Assembly (NCBI GenBank): GCA_021297895.1
Contig: JAJTHN010000005.1
Span: 20,755 to 84,754, forward strand
Length of the DNA: 64,000 bases
Reading direction: 5' to 3'
DNA from: Phycisphaeraceae bacterium
GTDB taxonomy: Bacteria; Planctomycetota; Phycisphaerae; Phycisphaerales; UBA1924
Under the pieces are notes generated by a model. The model had not been told where the DNA came from, did not search any database, and saw nothing but the letters and a program-made list of their open reading frames with translations. This document shows positions 16,592-25,531 of the stretch, piece after piece. The position numbers and the translations under genes are program-made. Every line of letters starts with the position of its first letter. The first letter of the stretch is position 1.

Positions 16592-17584
16592 ATGCGGCAG
16601 CGGGCACGATCGATCGCGGCGGTGGCGGGCGTGATGCTGGTGGTGATGATGTCCGCGGCGGCGCAGGCGCGGCAGTCCGAACCCAGCGCCAAGCCCGACG
16701 GCAAGCCCGCATCGACGCCCGCGCCGTCGCCGGCACCGACCTCTTCTCCGACCCCTTCTCCGGCAACGACTCCGGCACCGGCACCGGCTCCGGCCGCGTC
16801 GCCTGCGGGGACGGAGCCGGCGGCTCTGCCCGCCGCGGAGGCGCTGCTGGAGCGATTCGTCGCGGCGACCGGTGGACGCGAACGTCATGCGCGTCTGGGT
16901 GCTCGGCTGAGCACCGGCGAGGTCGAGGTTGTCGGGCAGATCCGTGGCACTGTCACGATCCACCAGAAGGCCCCGGGCCAGATGATCGTGCGAACGGTGC
17001 TTGCACAACTGGGCACGATCGAGCAGGGCACCGACGGTGTGCGTGCCTGGGAGAAGACCGCGACGCGTCCGCCCCGGTTGCTGGAGGGCACCGAACTGGC
17101 GGCATTCCGGCGGCAGGCGGCGATGCACTGGGCGATGGAGCCCGGGGCTCTTTATCGCGAGATGCGCACCATCGGCCGCTCCCGGTTGGCGGACCGATCG
17201 CTGCTGGATGTTCGGTTGATCGCCACGGACGGCTCGGCGATGGTGGCGTCGTTCGATGAGCAGACGGGCCTACTGCTTGCGACCTCGTGGGATGTGCCGC
17301 GGCCGGACGGGCAGAAGATCGCTGTGCGCGTGACGTATGAGCGGTACACGGCGGCGGATGGGGTGATGGTTCCGATGCGGATGACGACACTGGTGGACGG
17401 GCGCGCGATCAGCACGATGACGCTGGAGAAAGTCGAGCATCCGGCGACGATGGATGACGGGATGTTCACGATGCCCGAGGATGTGCGGGCGTTGCTCGCT
17501 CCGGCGATGCCGGGTGCGGCCCCGGCGGGTGCTCCGGCAGGTGGCCCGGGGACCGGTCCGGCCCCAGGTTCGACGCCGAAGTGA
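16592..17584 (+). CDS. Exported protein with Pro/Ala linker, possibly LolA/outer-membrane-lipoprotein-sorting-like
   Basis: The 330-residue product starts at an ATG behind AGGAAGG. A signal peptide (AAVAGVMLVVMMSAAAQA) ends near residue 25. A Pro/Ser/Thr/Ala-rich linker runs to about 75. The folded part begins at LLERFVAATGGRERHARLG and has alternating beta strands (VEVVGQIRGTVTIHQKAPG, then MIVRTVLAQLGTIEQGTDG), a pattern seen in proteins with the LolA-like half-barrel that bind lipids. A second Pro/Gly/Ala tail closes the protein. I would call it a periplasmic protein of unknown function with a LolA-like fold; the fold call is a guess from the pattern. Confidence 0.75.
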   Translation: MRQRARSIAAVAGVMLVVMMSAAAQARQSEPSAKPDGKPASTPAPSPAPTSSPTPSPATTPAPAPAPAASPAGTEPAALPAAEALLERFVAATGGRERHARLGARLSTGEVEVVGQIRGTVTIHQKAPGQMIVRTVLAQLGTIEQGTDGVRAWEKTATRPPRLLEGTELAAFRRQAAMHWAMEPGALYREMRTIGRSRLADRSLLDVRLIATDGSAMVASFDEQTGLLLATSWDVPRPDGQKIAVRVTYERYTAADGVMVPMRMTTLVDGRAISTMTLEKVEHPATMDDGMFTMPEDVRALLAPAMPGAAPAGAPAGGPGTGPAPGSTPK

Positions 17585-17873
17585 TATTGGGCCGTTGGGT
17601 CGGCGGGTGATGCGTCCGAGAATGCGAGTGGCGGAACCGGCACGAGTGCGGGTCGTTCCGCGCTGCGCGGACGTTGCGTGGTGTCAAGGCGTGACGGTGG
17701 GTGCGGTTGTGTGGGGCGGTGTGCGCAAGTTCCCGAGCGCGGAGCGGCCGACGGCATCTTGCGGTGCTGAAGGTGTTCCCGCGGATCGATGAAACGGGGG
17801 CCGATCCAGCAGTGTCCGGATGGGCGTGTGCAGACGACGATCGGCGAGCAGGGACGTAGATCAGGAGAGACGC

Positions 17874-18305
17874 GTGAGCATTCCCGAGGCGGAGAAGTTC
17901 GAGGGTCGCCCGCTGGTTCTCGTCGCCGATGACGAGACGCATATCCGTCTGGTGGTGGTGTCGAAACTGCGTTCGGCGGGTGCGGAGGTGGTCGAGGCGC
18001 GGGATGGCGCCGAGGCGCTGGCGCGAGCGAGGGAGCGACGGCCGGACCTGGTAATCACGGACCTGCAGATGCCGCATCTGAGCGGACTGGAACTGGCGCA
18101 GGCGCTCATGATCGATGCGAGGACATCGGGAGTGCCGGTGCTGATGCTGACGGCGCGCGGGTACTCGCTGAGCGATGATCAGATGCGCGGGGCGAGCATT
18201 CTGGAGCTTATGAGCAAGCCGTTCGGAGCACGGGAGTTGCTGCGTCGCGCGGTGCTTCTGCTCAAGCGTTCGACCAGCGGCGCAAGCAACTTGGAGGCGG
18301 CATGA
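17874..18305 (+). CDS. CheY-like response regulator receiver protein
   Basis: This single-domain receiver of 143 residues passes a phosphorylation signal to its partner. The acidic pair is DDE in LVLVADDETH, the phosphoacceptor is Asp63 in VITDLQMP, the conserved Thr lies in MLTARG near 91, and the Lys is in MSKPFG near 114. The GTG start is chosen because it sits six bases after AGGAGAG. A longer frame upstream has no ribosome site. The stop overlaps the start of the next gene (ATGA), so it is translationally coupled to the HD-GYP protein and is its likely partner. Confidence 0.9.
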   Translation: MSIPEAEKFEGRPLVLVADDETHIRLVVVSKLRSAGAEVVEARDGAEALARARERRPDLVITDLQMPHLSGLELAQALMIDARTSGVPVLMLTARGYSLSDDQMRGASILELMSKPFGARELLRRAVLLLKRSTSGASNLEAA

Positions 18306-19975
18306 ATATTCATCGGGTCGACCCGGTCGCGCTGCCGACGATCGCGGCGTTGCGGACGAGGTGTCTGGAACTGGGTCTGCCGGTATGGACGGTGAGTCCG
18401 ACGGGCGAACTGGGACCGACGCCCGGCGATGACGTTTCGCTGGTCGGGTTTCTGGGCTCGCCGACGCTGCGCGGGCTGCTCGAGCCGATCGCCCGTGGCT
18501 GGAGCGCGGTCGACGAGCCGGTGCCGGTTTCGCCCGCGCGCGGCATGTACGCGATCCCGATTCGCGCACAGCCGCTCGCGTCGGGCGGCCGCGGGGAGAC
18601 GCTGCTGGTGCTGGCGCTCTCGCCGAGCTGTGTTGAAGAGGAGTGGTTCGAGGTTGTCAGCATGATGGGCGGGCTTGAGGTTCGCTCGGCGCAGCGTCTG
18701 GTCGAGCACCTTTGCCGGCATCGTCCCGAGGGCATCCCGGCGCTCCACCGAGCGCTGGGCTGGATGATCGATGACCTGGCACGCGTGTGCGACGATCAGG
18801 TGACGATCTCCGGCTTTACGCGGCAACTGACCGAGGGTTTCGAGACGATCGATGCGCTGTACTGCCTGGGTCGCTCGATGAACGTGCTGTCGCGTCCGAG
18901 GGAGTTTTTTGACAACGGCGTGTCGCGGCTGCACGCGTCGATGAGCTTCGGCTGGCTGGCGGCGTACTTCGCCTTCGAGCCCGATGCCGCGGCGGTTGCC
19001 GGCGATCGACTGCTGCACAGCGGCCCGCTGCCGGGCGATGCGGGCACGATCGTGGCGGCGCTGCGCGGGATGCTGGCCAACGCGCCGCGTTCGGGCGCGC
19101 CGATGGTGACGACATCTGTCCCCGGGCTGGTGAGCGATTCTGGACAGTTGGTGGTGCTGCCCATCGTGCGCGGGGAGCGGCTGGTTGGCGCGGTGCTGGC
19201 GGGGGACAAGCGCGGCGAGGACCCGATCGTTTCCAGTTACGACACGCACCTGCTGGAAGCCGCGGGAGGGTACTTCGGGGCGTTCCTTGAGAACGCGATG
19301 CTGTACGCGCGTCAGCAGGCGATGTTCATGGGCACGCTCAGTGCGCTGACAAGCGCGATCGATGCGAAGGACCGCTACACCTGCGGTCATTCGTCGCGCG
19401 TGGCGTATCTGTCATCGCTGATCGCGCGTGCCGCGGGGCTCGGCGAGGACATGGCCGATCGACTCAACATCTGCGGGCTGGTGCACGACGTCGGCAAGAT
19501 CGGCGTGCCCGAGGCGGTGCTGACCAAGCCGGGCAAGCTCTCGGACGAGGAATTCGCGCTCATCAAGATGCACCCGGAGATCGGGCACCGAATCCTGCGC
19601 GACATCCCGATGCTCAGCGATGTGCTGCCGGGCGTGATGCATCACCATGAGCGTTGGGATGGCCGCGGCTATCCGCATGGGCTCAAGGGTGAGCAGATCC
19701 CGCTGGTAGCGCGGATCGTCGGTCTGGCCGACACGTTCGATGCCATGAGCAGCAGCAGGGCGTACCGCCCGGCGATGCCGCGGGAAAAGGTCATGGCCGA
19801 ACTGGTGCGCAGCGCTGGCACGCAGCTCGATCCAACGCTGGTGCCGATGTTCGTGACGCTGGACTTTGGTGCCTATGACCGGATGCTCTCTTCGGCGGCT
19901 CCGCAGCAGTCGACGCTGGATCTGACGCAGGGGAGCCCTGCCCCGTCGCTGCCGATCGACTCCGTTGCCGCCTGA
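18302..19975 (+). CDS. HD-GYP domain phosphodiesterase with N-terminal sensory region
   Basis: HD-GYP enzymes hydrolyse cyclic-di-GMP in the cytosol and so promote motility over biofilm growth. The 557-residue protein has a sensory region of about 330 residues with a GAF-like stretch (DTHLLEAAGGYFGAFLENA). The HD-GYP domain is complete: HSSRVAYLSSLIARAAGL, the HD pair in VHDVGKIGVP near 397, HHHERWDGRGYP near 448-458 and the GLADTFDAMSSSRAYRPAM block. It overlaps the receiver gene by four bases. A cyclic-di-GMP link to the neighbouring pilus genes is plausible but not shown. Confidence 0.92.
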   Translation: MNIHRVDPVALPTIAALRTRCLELGLPVWTVSPTGELGPTPGDDVSLVGFLGSPTLRGLLEPIARGWSAVDEPVPVSPARGMYAIPIRAQPLASGGRGETLLVLALSPSCVEEEWFEVVSMMGGLEVRSAQRLVEHLCRHRPEGIPALHRALGWMIDDLARVCDDQVTISGFTRQLTEGFETIDALYCLGRSMNVLSRPREFFDNGVSRLHASMSFGWLAAYFAFEPDAAAVAGDRLLHSGPLPGDAGTIVAALRGMLANAPRSGAPMVTTSVPGLVSDSGQLVVLPIVRGERLVGAVLAGDKRGEDPIVSSYDTHLLEAAGGYFGAFLENAMLYARQQAMFMGTLSALTSAIDAKDRYTCGHSSRVAYLSSLIARAAGLGEDMADRLNICGLVHDVGKIGVPEAVLTKPGKLSDEEFALIKMHPEIGHRILRDIPMLSDVLPGVMHHHERWDGRGYPHGLKGEQIPLVARIVGLADTFDAMSSSRAYRPAMPREKVMAELVRSAGTQLDPTLVPMFVTLDFGAYDRMLSSAAPQQSTLDLTQGSPAPSLPIDSVAA

Positions 19976-20027
19976 CCGGCGGGCGGGGGCTCAACCCGGG
20001 CGGCCCCGGTCCATCACCATCGCCGGT

Positions 20028-21314
20028 CTACTTCACGTCCACCATGCGGAGCCACGATCCGGGTACCACGGCCATGACCATTCGATCACGGAAGCCCGGG
20101 GGCGGGAAGGTCAGGGTGTCAAGATAGCGACCGATCGTCAGCGTGCCGCGGACGCTCATGGTGGTTCCGGCGATCAGCGACCCCTGGAGTGCGAGGTTGG
20201 CATTGAACGTGATTGCGCCCGAGGCGTAGACCACGCCGGTGATGCCGCTGGTATAGGTATCGGTGTTCGTCAGATTGCTGAGTCCTTTGATGGGCGTGTG
20301 CTGGGGGTTGAAGTTCACCTTGCCATCCTCCTCGATCGCACGTCCATCGAGACTGATCTGAAGCGGGCCATCGACGATGAGCGCCGGAAAGCCGGGAATC
20401 GCGGGCTCGAGCATGATGCCCTCCAGGAGCCTGGTATTGGGCCCGGGGTTCTGCAGGACGAGAGTCCCGACGATGCGAACATTGCGGATAATCAGAGAGG
20501 TTCCGGCACAATTGATGACGTAGACGCCGCGGCTGTTCGGGGCGACGCCGAAGGGATTGCTGGTCGGCGTCAGGAGAAGGTCCTTGAAGTCGTTCCCGCC
20601 GATTGCCGCGCGTGGAATCTCCGTGGCGATCGCGGCGTAAGTGTTGACGACACCGACCGGCATCGGCACCCAGGAGGCGAGGATACGCCGATCGGCGTGG
20701 AACGTGCTTCCGGTGATGAGCAGGCTCTCGGCATCGGCGAGGACACTCGAGTCCCTGGCGTTGATGCTCATGTTCGATGCGATCGGCATCGTCGAAACGA
20801 TGTCAGCATCGTCGATGCTCAGCGCCGCGCCGGCGTGAATGCCGCGCAGAAGAACGCCCATGGGCGTGTACTCCGGCCTGAGCCGCACGGCCATCGTCTG
20901 CCGAGCCTGGCCGACATCGGCGGTCGCGGCGAGATCGACCTGATCGGCGGCCCCCGTCATCGGATTCGTGCCTGTGGAATCCACCGCGCTCACGCTCACG
21001 CGACCAGGACCGAGGGAGAAGCTCACGAGCGAACCGGACGGACCTGTCCGGCTCCTCCAAGTCGGGAGCGAGTTGACAATCTGAACACCCGCTTCGATTC
21101 CCGAGAGCGCGAGCGAGCGTGCGTGCTCCGTATCCCCAACCATGGACGCCGTGCGCCGCTGCGCCTGTGCGAGTGTCAGGCCGGTGACCGAGATTGCTGC
21201 CACGAGTGTCACGGTCGAGAGCACGATGAGGTAGACCGTCCCGTGCGCACAGCGCACGGAGCGTCGAGGCGCTCTTCGGCTGCTGCGGTCCCGTGATGAC
21301 AAGAGCGAGTTCAT
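20028..21314 (-). CDS. GspK/PilX-like pseudopilin-associated protein
   Basis: Last gene of the pilus/secretion set, 428 residues. It has an N-terminal Arg-rich stretch and one hydrophobic helix (GTVYLIVLSTVTLVAAISV), like the minor pilin K or PilX that caps a pseudopilus. The remainder is Gly/Ser/Thr-rich, with many beta strands resembling a right-handed beta-helix or polymer-like domain (SNMSINARDSSVLADAE, then VVYASGAITFNANLALQG). It overlaps the preceding pseudopilin gene by four bases. The assignment as K rests on position and the single helix; the large passenger domain has no family I recognise. Confidence 0.7.
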   Translation of the reverse strand: MNSLLSSRDRSSRRAPRRSVRCAHGTVYLIVLSTVTLVAAISVTGLTLAQAQRRTASMVGDTEHARSLALSGIEAGVQIVNSLPTWRSRTGPSGSLVSFSLGPGRVSVSAVDSTGTNPMTGAADQVDLAATADVGQARQTMAVRLRPEYTPMGVLLRGIHAGAALSIDDADIVSTMPIASNMSINARDSSVLADAESLLITGSTFHADRRILASWVPMPVGVVNTYAAIATEIPRAAIGGNDFKDLLLTPTSNPFGVAPNSRGVYVINCAGTSLIIRNVRIVGTLVLQNPGPNTRLLEGIMLEPAIPGFPALIVDGPLQISLDGRAIEEDGKVNFNPQHTPIKGLSNLTNTDTYTSGITGVVYASGAITFNANLALQGSLIAGTTMSVRGTLTIGRYLDTLTFPPPGFRDRMVMAVVPGSWLRMVDVK

Positions 21315-21889
21315 CGGGGTTGTTCATCGATGCTGTCAGTGGTCGTCATGGTGGTCGTCGCCCAGGACAGCGATGGCGGGTACATGATCGCCTCATCGTG
21401 ACTCTCCGACCGGACCCGACGAAGCGTGATGACCGGGCGTGAATGGCGCAGAACGGAGATCTCGATGACCTTGAGCGCTCGTTCCGATGGCACCAGACCG
21501 CCGAGTTCCGGCGGGGTGAAGTATGCCACCCGTGTCGTGCGGCTCCAGCCGGTTCCCGCGGAGACGATGCTCGTTCCCCGGGCATCTCGCGGCGGCGATT
21601 CTTTCAGCCCGTTGTAGTCATCGACATCATCCCAGCCCGAGCGATTCGCCTGTGACCTCTCGGCGCTGCTCGGGCCAAGGTCCGCTTCTGCGTCGCTTCC
21701 TTCGAACGGATGCGACATGATCTCGGCCATCAGATCATGAGCCAGCCATTGGCCGAGCGCAGAGTCCGCGGTCTGTCTTTGGGTGCTGGCAACACGCCCG
21801 ACCGCGTTGATCGCCGCCAGTCCAAGTCCGGCTACAACCACGATCGCCAGAAGCGCCTCGACCATCGATAGGCCCGCTGACTTTCTCAT
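21311..21889 (-). CDS. Type II secretion/type IV pilus minor pseudopilin, GspI-like
   Basis: The 192-residue protein has a prepilin-type N-terminus, MRKSAGLSMVEALLAIVVVAG. The leader is short, with an atypical glycine-leucine before a Glu at position +5, which is the conserved pilin glutamate. The hydrophobic helix lies at about 10-30, followed by a short globular domain. It overlaps GspJ upstream and GspK downstream by four bases each, so it is made from one polycistron. The GspI label comes from gene order; the fold beyond the helix is not diagnostic. Confidence 0.8.
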   Translation of the reverse strand: MRKSAGLSMVEALLAIVVVAGLGLAAINAVGRVASTQRQTADSALGQWLAHDLMAEIMSHPFEGSDAEADLGPSSAERSQANRSGWDDVDDYNGLKESPPRDARGTSIVSAGTGWSRTTRVAYFTPPELGGLVPSERALKVIEISVLRHSRPVITLRRVRSESHDEAIMYPPSLSWATTTMTTTDSIDEQPR

Positions 21890-22944
21890 CTGATCACCGC
21901 CGGGCGGTTCGGTGAGGGCATGCTCGTCCGAAGCTCGCCGCCGAGCGTCGAGATCCGGACCTCGACGGCGACCACTTGATGCGACGGACTGGCTGCCGGT
22001 TGTTCGGAGATCACGCGGCCAAAGAGCTCAAAGACCATGCTCCGATCGGCGGTGGCGATCCAGTTGTTCAGCGAAGCGCTGCCGGTGTAGAAGTCGGTCC
22101 CTGCCCGCTGCGAAGCGGACTCCACGAAGGCTCGCATCGATTCGATGCCGCTGCGATGCGCCAGCATCAGCGAGATTCGCCGCGCATCATTGACCGAAAG
22201 AAGCGGCACACCCGTTACCGCCACCTCCAACCAACTGCCACTTGAGCTGAGCGACGACTCGTTCACTGTCGTGCTGAACAGAACCGTGGTTCCGATTGAG
22301 ACCGCGCCCGACACGGTGCTGCGAAGCTGAACATCGGTCGAACCATCGTTCGGGGGGCTTTGGCGGCCACGGATGCGGATGCGAGTTGGGACCCACCGGT
22401 GAGCGTCCGATGGAAACGAGAGCGGCACTGTTTGCGCGATGCTCGTCAGCGATGCCACCGTGAGTGTGCCGGTTGTTGCTGTCGAACCACCACTGGCCAG
22501 CAGAACTTCCGCGCCATTGCCGGCAGGCCCGGAGCTCAATGGCGTGCGGGACTCGAGAGCATAACTCATGTTCAGTGCGTCGACATTCGCGAGGACAATC
22601 TCGGCCGGATCCGTGTTCTGCTTCCGCGTCATCGAGTCGCCCGAGGTTCCGCCCCAGGCCCACGTAACGGTCTCGGACACATCATCGCCGGTGCGATCGG
22701 GCAGCGTCAGGACCAGCATCTGCGTCGTGGCCTTCTGGACGCCGATGGCCTGCGAAATGTCATCGCTCAGCCGCGAGAGCGACCACGCCATGCGGGTGCG
22801 ATCGTCGGCCAGCAGTGCCGAGCGCGAGCCGGGCAGCGCGCTGGTGCTGAGAACAAAGACGGAGCCGAGAGCGCCGACGATCACGGACGTCACGCCGAGC
22901 GTTACGGTGAGCTCGATCAGCGAGAAGCCGCGACGATCGATCAT
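21886..22944 (-). CDS. Prepilin-type minor pseudopilin, GspJ-like
   Basis: The 352-residue chain begins MIDRRGFSLIELTVTLGV, with the prepilin peptidase signature G-F-S-L-I-E and the +5 glutamate. One hydrophobic N-terminal helix is followed by a long extracytoplasmic domain typical in size of GspJ or larger. The segment MAWSLSRLSDDISQAIGV matches the alpha-spine region of J pseudopilins. It overlaps both neighbours by four bases. It should be cleaved by a prepilin peptidase whose gene is not in the window. Confidence 0.88.
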   Translation of the reverse strand: MIDRRGFSLIELTVTLGVTSVIVGALGSVFVLSTSALPGSRSALLADDRTRMAWSLSRLSDDISQAIGVQKATTQMLVLTLPDRTGDDVSETVTWAWGGTSGDSMTRKQNTDPAEIVLANVDALNMSYALESRTPLSSGPAGNGAEVLLASGGSTATTGTLTVASLTSIAQTVPLSFPSDAHRWVPTRIRIRGRQSPPNDGSTDVQLRSTVSGAVSIGTTVLFSTTVNESSLSSSGSWLEVAVTGVPLLSVNDARRISLMLAHRSGIESMRAFVESASQRAGTDFYTGSASLNNWIATADRSMVFELFGRVISEQPAASPSHQVVAVEVRISTLGGELRTSMPSPNRPAVIR

Positions 22945-23423
22945 CGGTAGTCTCCGGCGTCGCTACTCCGGCGCTGGTCCGACCCTGTGGCTCGCCCATC
23001 CTCAACGCCGATCCACCGCACCTCCCGCCCCACTCGGATCTCGATCGCGCCGGTGGAAGTGATGCGTCCGTACGCGTCGATGAGCAGGGCACACTTGCCG
23101 TCAAGGTGACAGATCAGCGTGGAAGCAAAGTAAGGCCCGAGGTCCAGTCGTACGCGCTTGCTCGCGGTCTGATTGTCGAGCGTGCGTGACTTCGGGAGAA
23201 TGTACGACGTCGAGTCCACGTCCAAGTCCATCTTCAATGCCGTGCTCGACGCGTTCGCCAGCGCCTGGGTCCGGCGGATGTCGGCGAGCATGCGCTCCAT
23301 CGCGGCATCGGCGCGGGTGCGGGCGATGGACCGTCCGTACCGCGGCGTGACGATGGCCGTCACGATGCCCAGAACGGCGATGACCGTGAGCAGTTCGAGC
23401 AGCGTGAATGCGCCATGGCGCAT
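22941..23423 (-). CDS. Prepilin-type minor pseudopilin, GspH-like
   Basis: The ATG at 23423 gives a 160-residue pseudopilin with a clean short leader: MRHGAFTLLELLTVIAVLG, including the conserved glutamate and a hydrophobic helix. An upstream frame adds about 32 residues without a leader-like pattern, so I reject it. The globular part (RMLADIRRTQALANASST) is typical of GspH/FimT. It overlaps gspJ by four bases. The gap to the major pseudopilin holds a perfect hairpin. Confidence 0.88.
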   Translation of the reverse strand: MRHGAFTLLELLTVIAVLGIVTAIVTPRYGRSIARTRADAAMERMLADIRRTQALANASSTALKMDLDVDSTSYILPKSRTLDNQTASKRVRLDLGPYFASTLICHLDGKCALLIDAYGRITSTGAIEIRVGREVRWIGVEDGRATGSDQRRSSDAGDYR

Positions 23424-23532
23424 GAAAGCAGCCGCCCCAGAGCGTGCCTGGGGGCACGTTCGCGAGCGGCTGTGGAGTTCTGATCGGGCTGAAACGGATG
23501 GTGGAGCGAGCACGGGCATCGTCCTCCTCAGT

Positions 23533-23546
23533 CCGCCCTCGGGCGG
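23533..23546 (-). promoter_or_regulatory. GC hairpin after the major pseudopilin gene
   Basis: CCGCCC and GGGCGG form a 6-bp stem with a two-base centre, directly after the gspG stop and before the minor pseudopilin genes. There is no T tract. It could protect the abundant gspG message from decay or weaken read-through, giving more major than minor pilin. Confidence 0.45.
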
Positions 23547-23547
23547 C

Positions 23548-24024
23548 TCAGTACGTGCTGTACTTCACGCCGCGGGCGTCGACTTCGGTGTCGGTGGTGT
23601 TGGCGCTGAGTTGACCGGTGGCTTCGGCGTAGATCCAGCCGATGCCAGTGTCGTCCGCCGCGGCGATGCCGCGCGAGCCGCGCTTGGCGCCGACGGGCAG
23701 TGCGGGGATCTCGCGGAGGTACGGGCCGAAGATGAAGTCGTTCTTCTGCTCGGCGCTCGCTGTACCCAGCTCGTTGGTGAACTGCGTGAGCTGGTTCGTG
23801 ATCTCCGTGGTCGCCGGGTATGTGTTCCCGTGTTCGGTGTAGAACAGGTCGATCGCGTTTCGCAGGGTGCGAAGGTTGGCCTGCAGATTGGCGTCGGCGG
23901 CGCCGGCCGCACCGCGGCTCATGCGCGGGATCGCGATCGCGGCGATGATGCCGATGATCACGACAACGATGACCAGTTCAATCAGGCTGAATCCGCCGCG
24001 GCCGCGTGCAATTCGAGTGAACAT
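23548..24024 (-). CDS. Major pseudopilin, GspG/PilA-like
   Basis: The 158-residue product has the classic class III leader and helix: a basic leader (MFTRIARGRGG) cut before FSLIELVIVVVIIGIIAAIAIP. The mature part is short, with ANLQANLRTLRNAIDLFYTEH, which matches the GspG core. The ATG at 24024 is chosen because GGAG lies eight bases before it; an ATG four codons upstream lacks a site. It starts after a 203-base gap containing a perfect palindrome, so it likely has its own promoter, consistent with high expression. Confidence 0.92.
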   Translation of the reverse strand: MFTRIARGRGGFSLIELVIVVVIIGIIAAIAIPRMSRGAAGAADANLQANLRTLRNAIDLFYTEHGNTYPATTEITNQLTQFTNELGTASAEQKNDFIFGPYLREIPALPVGAKRGSRGIAAADDTGIGWIYAEATGQLSANTTDTEVDARGVKYSTY

Positions 24025-24095
24025 GTGCTGCTCCATCGGGGTGCGTCATACTCATGAACCCGAGCCACATTCTCATCGGGCCGTTGCGTCGCCAA

Positions 24096-24115
24096 CTTGA
24101 GCGCGCACGCTCAAG
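24096..24115 (-). promoter_or_regulatory. Perfect palindrome upstream of gspG
   Basis: CTTGAGCG and CGCTCAAG form 8-bp arms separated by four bases, about 70 bases before the gspG start. Size and symmetry fit a dimeric regulator's operator or a hairpin in the leader. No other palindrome of this quality lies in the 203-base gap. Confidence 0.5.
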
Positions 24116-24227
24116 ACCGGCGTCGGAGCCCGGAACTGGCACTCGGAAGTCGTGGCGACGCCCGAGAACTCGTCGAGGCGGCGTAACCGGCGGCACTTCC
24201 CCGTGAGAGGGGGCAGCCCTACTTGAG

Positions 24228-24815
24228 TTATCGGTCGGCCGCGGCCTTCTCGCCGGCAACCCGCACGACCGAGCGTCGGGCCTGCGAGATGGGCTCGGCG
24301 CTCCGCTGAACGCGTTGCCCCGAGGGATCGATCAGCGTGACCAGACCGCCCTCGACGCGTTCGATCGTCCACCCCGCGACGACGCTGCCCACGCTGCGGA
24401 ACTCGCCGTCAACGATCGCGCCGACGCCGCTCATCGCGGCGCTGATGCTCGGCGGCGTGGGCGAGACCGGCTCGGATGCGGGCGTCGCGGCGACCCATCC
24501 GGCGGGCGGCGTGAACGCGTCGCGCTCCGCCGGAGCGAACGAGAGCGCATCGAGACGGTCGGCGAGCCCGGAGAGATCGAGGGTCGCCGGCGTTGTGCCG
24601 CCACTGGCGGTCGTCGTGCGCGTGCGAGCGGCTGCCGGACGCGCGGCCGCGGGGCCGGCCTCGGGCGCGCCGCCCGCTGCCGCGACGGGGGCTTCCACGG
24701 CGGCCGCGGCGACCGCCGGCGCACCGGAATTCAGAACAAAGCGATCGACGCCGAGCCCCAGAAGCGCCACGCCGAGCACCGAGAGCGAAATGGTTCGTTG
24801 ACGATTCAGCCTCAC
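24228..24815 (-). CDS. PilP/GspC-like inner-membrane protein
   Basis: The 195-residue protein has one N-terminal membrane helix (TISLSVLGVALLGLGVDRFVL), a long Ala/Pro-rich linker and a small C-terminal beta domain (GWTIERVEGGLVTLIDPSGQ). That topology matches PilP or GspC, which link inner-membrane assembly platforms to the outer-membrane secretin. No close sequence identity can be claimed. Position after PilM-N-O and before the pseudopilins supports the call. No secretin gene is in the window. Confidence 0.7.
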   Translation of the reverse strand: MRLNRQRTISLSVLGVALLGLGVDRFVLNSGAPAVAAAAVEAPVAAAGGAPEAGPAAARPAAARTRTTTASGGTTPATLDLSGLADRLDALSFAPAERDAFTPPAGWVAATPASEPVSPTPPSISAAMSGVGAIVDGEFRSVGSVVAGWTIERVEGGLVTLIDPSGQRVQRSAEPISQARRSVVRVAGEKAAADR

Positions 24816-24883
24816 GCGAGAAGTTGACGATTCGCGGGCGAGACGGGCAAGGAATGCGGCAAGCCAGGGAGCGAATCGGCGCT

Positions 24884-25531
24884 TCAGCGATCCGCATCTC
24901 CGGAACGGACCCCCGAGACCGCACGATCCGCAATCTCAGACGCAGGCCCGTTCGTGCTGACCGCCTTGCCACCCGCGGCGGCGAACCAGGTGAGCTCGAC
25001 CGAGAACTCTCCCGCTTCCAGAGCCGCGTCGGCGGAGCGAGACAGGATGAGTTTTCGCACGCCAACGTCAGGCAGCGCCTTTCGAAGGTCAACGAGCACG
25101 CGCCGAACCACCGACGGCGGGGCGCTGCCTGTGATGGCAATCGGCGTGACGAGGTACCGGCCGGCGGCCGCGGTCTCTCCCGCGTCGATCGAGCCGATGC
25201 GCATCCCCAGCCCACGCGCCGACTCCAGCAGCGCTGTCACGTCGCGGAGCACCCGCGTGCGCTGGTCCGGACCGGAGAGCGTGATCCGTGAGCGAGTCTG
25301 CTCGTTATCCAGCCGCTGGTGCTCTTGGCCGAGCGACTGCACCGTCTGGGCCAGGTCGCGCGTCTCGTCTCGCGCGGCCTGCACCTGCGAACGCAGCGCA
25401 TCGATCTCGCTCCGCCGCTGGAGCGCAGGGTGAACGCCCGCGGCATACGCCAGGCCCGTGATGATGACAAGCGCCGCTGCGCACGCAGCATCGAGCCCGC
25501 GCGGCGAGCTGAACAGATCGCCCGGCCTCAT
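24884..25531 (-). CDS. PilO/GspM-like assembly-platform protein
   Basis: The 215-residue protein has one membrane helix at about 15-35 (AACAAALVIITGLAYAAGV), a coiled-coil region (RSEIDALRSQVQAARDETRD, then QSLGQEHQRLDNEQ) and a ferredoxin-like globular end. This is the PilO/GspM design. It follows the PilN-like gene with a four-base overlap. PilN and PilO homologues form a heterodimer across the inner membrane. Confidence 0.8.
   Translation of the reverse strand: MRPGDLFSSPRGLDAACAAALVIITGLAYAAGVHPALQRRSEIDALRSQVQAARDETRDLAQTVQSLGQEHQRLDNEQTRSRITLSGPDQRTRVLRDVTALLESARGLGMRIGSIDAGETAAAGRYLVTPIAITGSAPPSVVRRVLVDLRKALPDVGVRKLILSRSADAALEAGEFSVELTWFAAAGGKAVSTNGPASEIADRAVSGVRSGDADR

Noticed and set aside
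17585..17873. Short segment ATTGGGCCGTTGGGTCGG resembling the four-helix flanking repeat
   Set aside because: Only about half of the 27 positions match and no second arm or gene is nearby, so it is too weak to call a repeat copy.
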